Assembly: GCA_015487755.1 (NCBI GenBank) | Contig: WFPG01000110.1 | Span: 1 to 17,076, forward strand | Reading direction: 5' to 3' | Source: Acidobacteriota bacterium | GTDB taxonomy: Bacteria > Acidobacteriota > Holophagae > Thermotomaculales > Thermotomaculaceae | DNA length: 17,076 nucleotides | Shown here: one piece after another, positions 15,156-17,076 of the stretch | How the letters are laid out: every line of letters begins with the position of its first letter | Position numbering within the stretch: position 1 is the stretch's first letter | Program-made: the position numbers and the translations under genes | Notes under the pieces: model-generated | Database searches by the model: none | What the model was told of the DNA's origin: nothing | Seen by the model: only the letters and a program-made list of their open reading frames with translations

Positions 15156-17069
15156 TTACTCAACAATCTCTGCATCTACCACATCATCTCCGCCTTTGTT
15201 GTCCGAGTTTTGAGCATCATTTGACTGAGTTCCTGCACCTGCATCAGCACCACCGGGCTGAGCACCGCCAGTCTGAGATTGATATAGGTACTGGGACAAC
15301 TTATGAGATACATTGGTAAGGTTTTCAATTGCAGAATTTATAGCAGCCACATCTTCCCCTGAAATTGCCGTCTTTAATTGAGAAATAGCTGATTCAATAG
15401 CCTGTTTGTCGGCTTCCGTAATCTTGTCTGCATGCTCTTTAAGCAATTTCTCTATCTGATAGATAAGGGAATCGCCTCTGTTTCTTGCCTCAATTAACTC
15501 CGCTCTTCTCTTATCCTCTTCGGCATGAGCCTCAGCCTCTTTCACCATTCTATCAATTTCCTCTTTAGACAACCCGCTTGAGCCTGTTATTGTTATCTTC
15601 TGCTCTTTGCCTGTTGCCCTGTCTTTTGCGCTTACATTCAAAATACCGTTAGCGTCAATGTCAAAAGTAACCTCAATCTGAGGAACTCCTCTCGGTGCAG
15701 GCGGAATTCCGATTAAGTGGAATTTACCTAAAGACTTGTTGTCTTTGGCAAGCGGCCTTTCACCCTGCAACACATGGATTTCAACGCTTGTCTGATTGTC
15801 CGCAGCGGTGGTAAATACCTCTGTCTTTCTTGTCGGAATTGTAGTATTTCTCGGAATCATTACAGTCATAACCCCGCCTTGCGTTTCAACACCTAAAGAA
15901 AGGGGTGTTACATCAAGGAGAAGAACATCTTTAACATCTCCCGCAAGAACTCCGCCCTGAATTGCTGCACCTATTGCAACCACCTCGTCAGGGTTAACTC
16001 CTTTGTGAGGCTCTTTGCCGAAGAATTCGGTAACCTTTTTCTGAACAAGTGGAATCCTTGTAGAACCGCCTACAAGAACCACCTCGTCAATATCAGAAGG
16101 CTTTAAGCCTGCATCTTCAAGTGCTTTCTTGCACGGCTCCATAGTCCTGTTAATCAAATCTTCAATCATTGCTTCAAATTTAGCCCTTGTAAGTTTAATA
16201 TTCAGGTGTTTCGGGCCTGAAGCATCAGCAGTGATAAACGGAAGGTTGATTTCGGTTTCCATCATTGAAGAAAGTTCAATCTTTGCTTTCTCTGCCGCTT
16301 CTTTCAACCTCTGTAAAGCCATTTTATCCTGGCTTAAATCTATACCCTGGTCTTTCTTAAACTCTTCAATTAACCAGTCAATAATTCTCTGGTCAATGTT
16401 GTCACCGCCTAAGTGAGTATCACCGTTTGTTGATTTAACCTCAACAACACCGTCACCTACTTCAAGGATTGAGATATCAAATGTACCGCCGCCGAAATCG
16501 TAAACAGCAATAGTTTCATCTTTTTTCTTGTCAAGGCCGTAAGCAAGAGCGGCAGCGGTAGGCTCGTTGATTATCCTTTTAACTTCCAATCCCGCTATCT
16601 TTCCTGCATCCTTGGTCGCCTGCCTTTGAGCATCGTTAAAGTACGCCGGAACTGTTATCACCGCTTCAGTCACAGGCTCTCCAAGGTAATCTTCAGCCGC
16701 CTTTTTCAACTTTTGCAAAACCTTTGCTGAAATTTCAGGCGGCGAAAACAGTTTACCGTTTACTTCAACCCTAACATCACCGTTAGGCGCCTTAACAACT
16801 TTATAAGGCACCATTTTCATCTCTTCGGTAACCTCGTCATACCTTCTTCCCATAAACCTTTTTATAGAAAAGATTGTATTTTCAGGGTTTGTAATTGCCT
16901 GTCTTTTTGCAACCTGCCCTACGAGGATTTCCCCGTTTTTCGTAAAAGCGACAACGGAAGGGGTTGTTCTTGAGCCTTCCTGATTAGGAATAACGGTAAC
17001 ATCGCTTCCTTCCATTACCGCAACAACAGAGTTTGTTGTTCCAAGGTCAATACCGATTATTTTTCCCAT
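15156..17069 (-). CDS. dnaK: Chaperone protein DnaK (Hsp70)
   Basis: This 637-residue Hsp70 is complete. The nucleotide-binding domain runs to about 380, with IDLGTTNS at 7-14, K70 in SIKRFMGR, the DFGGGTFD motif at 191-198 (T196 matches E. coli T199) and LVGGSTRIP at 332-340. The linker DVLLLD is at 381-386, followed by the substrate-binding beta domain to about 500 and the helical lid to about 600. A Gly/Ala/Gln-rich disordered tail ends in [10 protein letters not shown]. The block at about 75-105, present in Gram-negative DnaK and absent from monoderm forms, is here, supporting a diderm host. The ATG is seven bases from the window edge, so the ribosome site, promoter and HspR operator are not visible. 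It is the first gene of dnaK-dnaJ-hspR-sigma within this window. Confidence 0.98.
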   Translation of the reverse strand: MGKIIGIDLGTTNSVVAVMEGSDVTVIPNQEGSRTTPSVVAFTKNGEILVGQVAKRQAITNPENTIFSIKRFMGRRYDEVTEEMKMVPYKVVKAPNGDVRVEVNGKLFSPPEISAKVLQKLKKAAEDYLGEPVTEAVITVPAYFNDAQRQATKDAGKIAGLEVKRIINEPTAAALAYGLDKKKDETIAVYDFGGGTFDISILEVGDGVVEVKSTNGDTHLGGDNIDQRIIDWLIEEFKKDQGIDLSQDKMALQRLKEAAEKAKIELSSMMETEINLPFITADASGPKHLNIKLTRAKFEAMIEDLINRTMEPCKKALEDAGLKPSDIDEVVLVGGSTRIPLVQKKVTEFFGKEPHKGVNPDEVVAIGAAIQGGVLAGDVKDVLLLDVTPLSLGVETQGGVMTVMIPRNTTIPTRKTEVFTTAADNQTSVEIHVLQGERPLAKDNKSLGKFHLIGIPPAPRGVPQIEVTFDIDANGILNVSAKDRATGKEQKITITGSSGLSKEEIDRMVKEAEAHAEEDKRRAELIEARNRGDSLIYQIEKLLKEHADKITEADKQAIESAISQLKTAISGEDVAAINSAIENLTNVSHKLSQYLYQSQTGGAQPGGADAGAGTQSNDAQNSDNKGGDDVVDAEIVE

Positions 17070-17076
17070 AAATACC

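Noticed and set aside
21..17076. tRNA, rRNA, CRISPR, riboswitch or toxin-antitoxin module
   Set aside because: Gaps between genes are all under 100 bases, with no cloverleaf, repeat-spacer pattern, cobalamin box or small paired genes of that kind seen.

Overview
The window looks like ordinary chromosome from an AT-rich, diderm bacterium, densely packed with housekeeping genes. Three things point to a diderm: an apolipoprotein N-acyltransferase (Lnt); a DnaK carrying the extra block at about residues 75-105 that is typical of Gram-negative DnaK and missing from monoderm DnaK; and a periplasmic-type metal-binding protein with a cleavable signal peptide and no lipobox. Arginine is written mostly AGA/AGG. 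The operon dnaK-dnaJ-hspR-sigma resembles an arrangement I associate with Acidobacteriota and some other deep diderm lineages, but this taxonomic guess is low confidence. I see no rRNA, tRNA, CRISPR array, prophage or insertion sequence.

Layout. Bases 1-20 are not genome: they match the Tn5 mosaic end of a sequencing adapter, so the real sequence starts at about 21. Region 1 (38-2589, +) is a tight four-gene cluster: a DUF6125-like Cys-rich protein, an M24 metallopeptidase, a PduO-type corrinoid adenosyltransferase and a small membrane protein. Region 2 (2652-7166, +) is AMMECR1-domain protein, pyruvate kinase, lnt and hflX, with genes abutting or overlapping. Region 3 (7237-8823, +) is a single DEAD-box RNA helicase with a DbpA-type RNA-binding tail, ended by a clear intrinsic terminator. 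Region 4 (8859-10308, -) is plsY followed by an EamA-type transporter. Region 5 (10380-12755, +) is a zinc/manganese ABC importer (binding protein, ATPase, permease), divergent from plsY across a 71-bp gap with a -10 box on each strand. Region 6 (17069-12756, -) is the heat-shock operon dnaK, dnaJ, hspR and an RpoD-like sigma factor.

How the genes work together. The heat-shock operon makes the Hsp70 machine, its likely repressor (HspR) and a sigma factor from one transcript, which suggests a feedback circuit. PlsY (phospholipid synthesis) and Lnt (lipoprotein acylation, using phospholipid as donor) serve the envelope. Pyruvate kinase carries the signature of K+-independent enzymes. No gene-free stretch exceeds 100 bases.

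I found no wholly new system. The best leads are the sigma factor inside the hspR-controlled operon, whose -10 and extended -10 contact residues differ from the housekeeping sigma while its -35 contacts do not; the probable leaderless plsY transcript; and the zero-base convergent junction between the metal importer and heat-shock operons.
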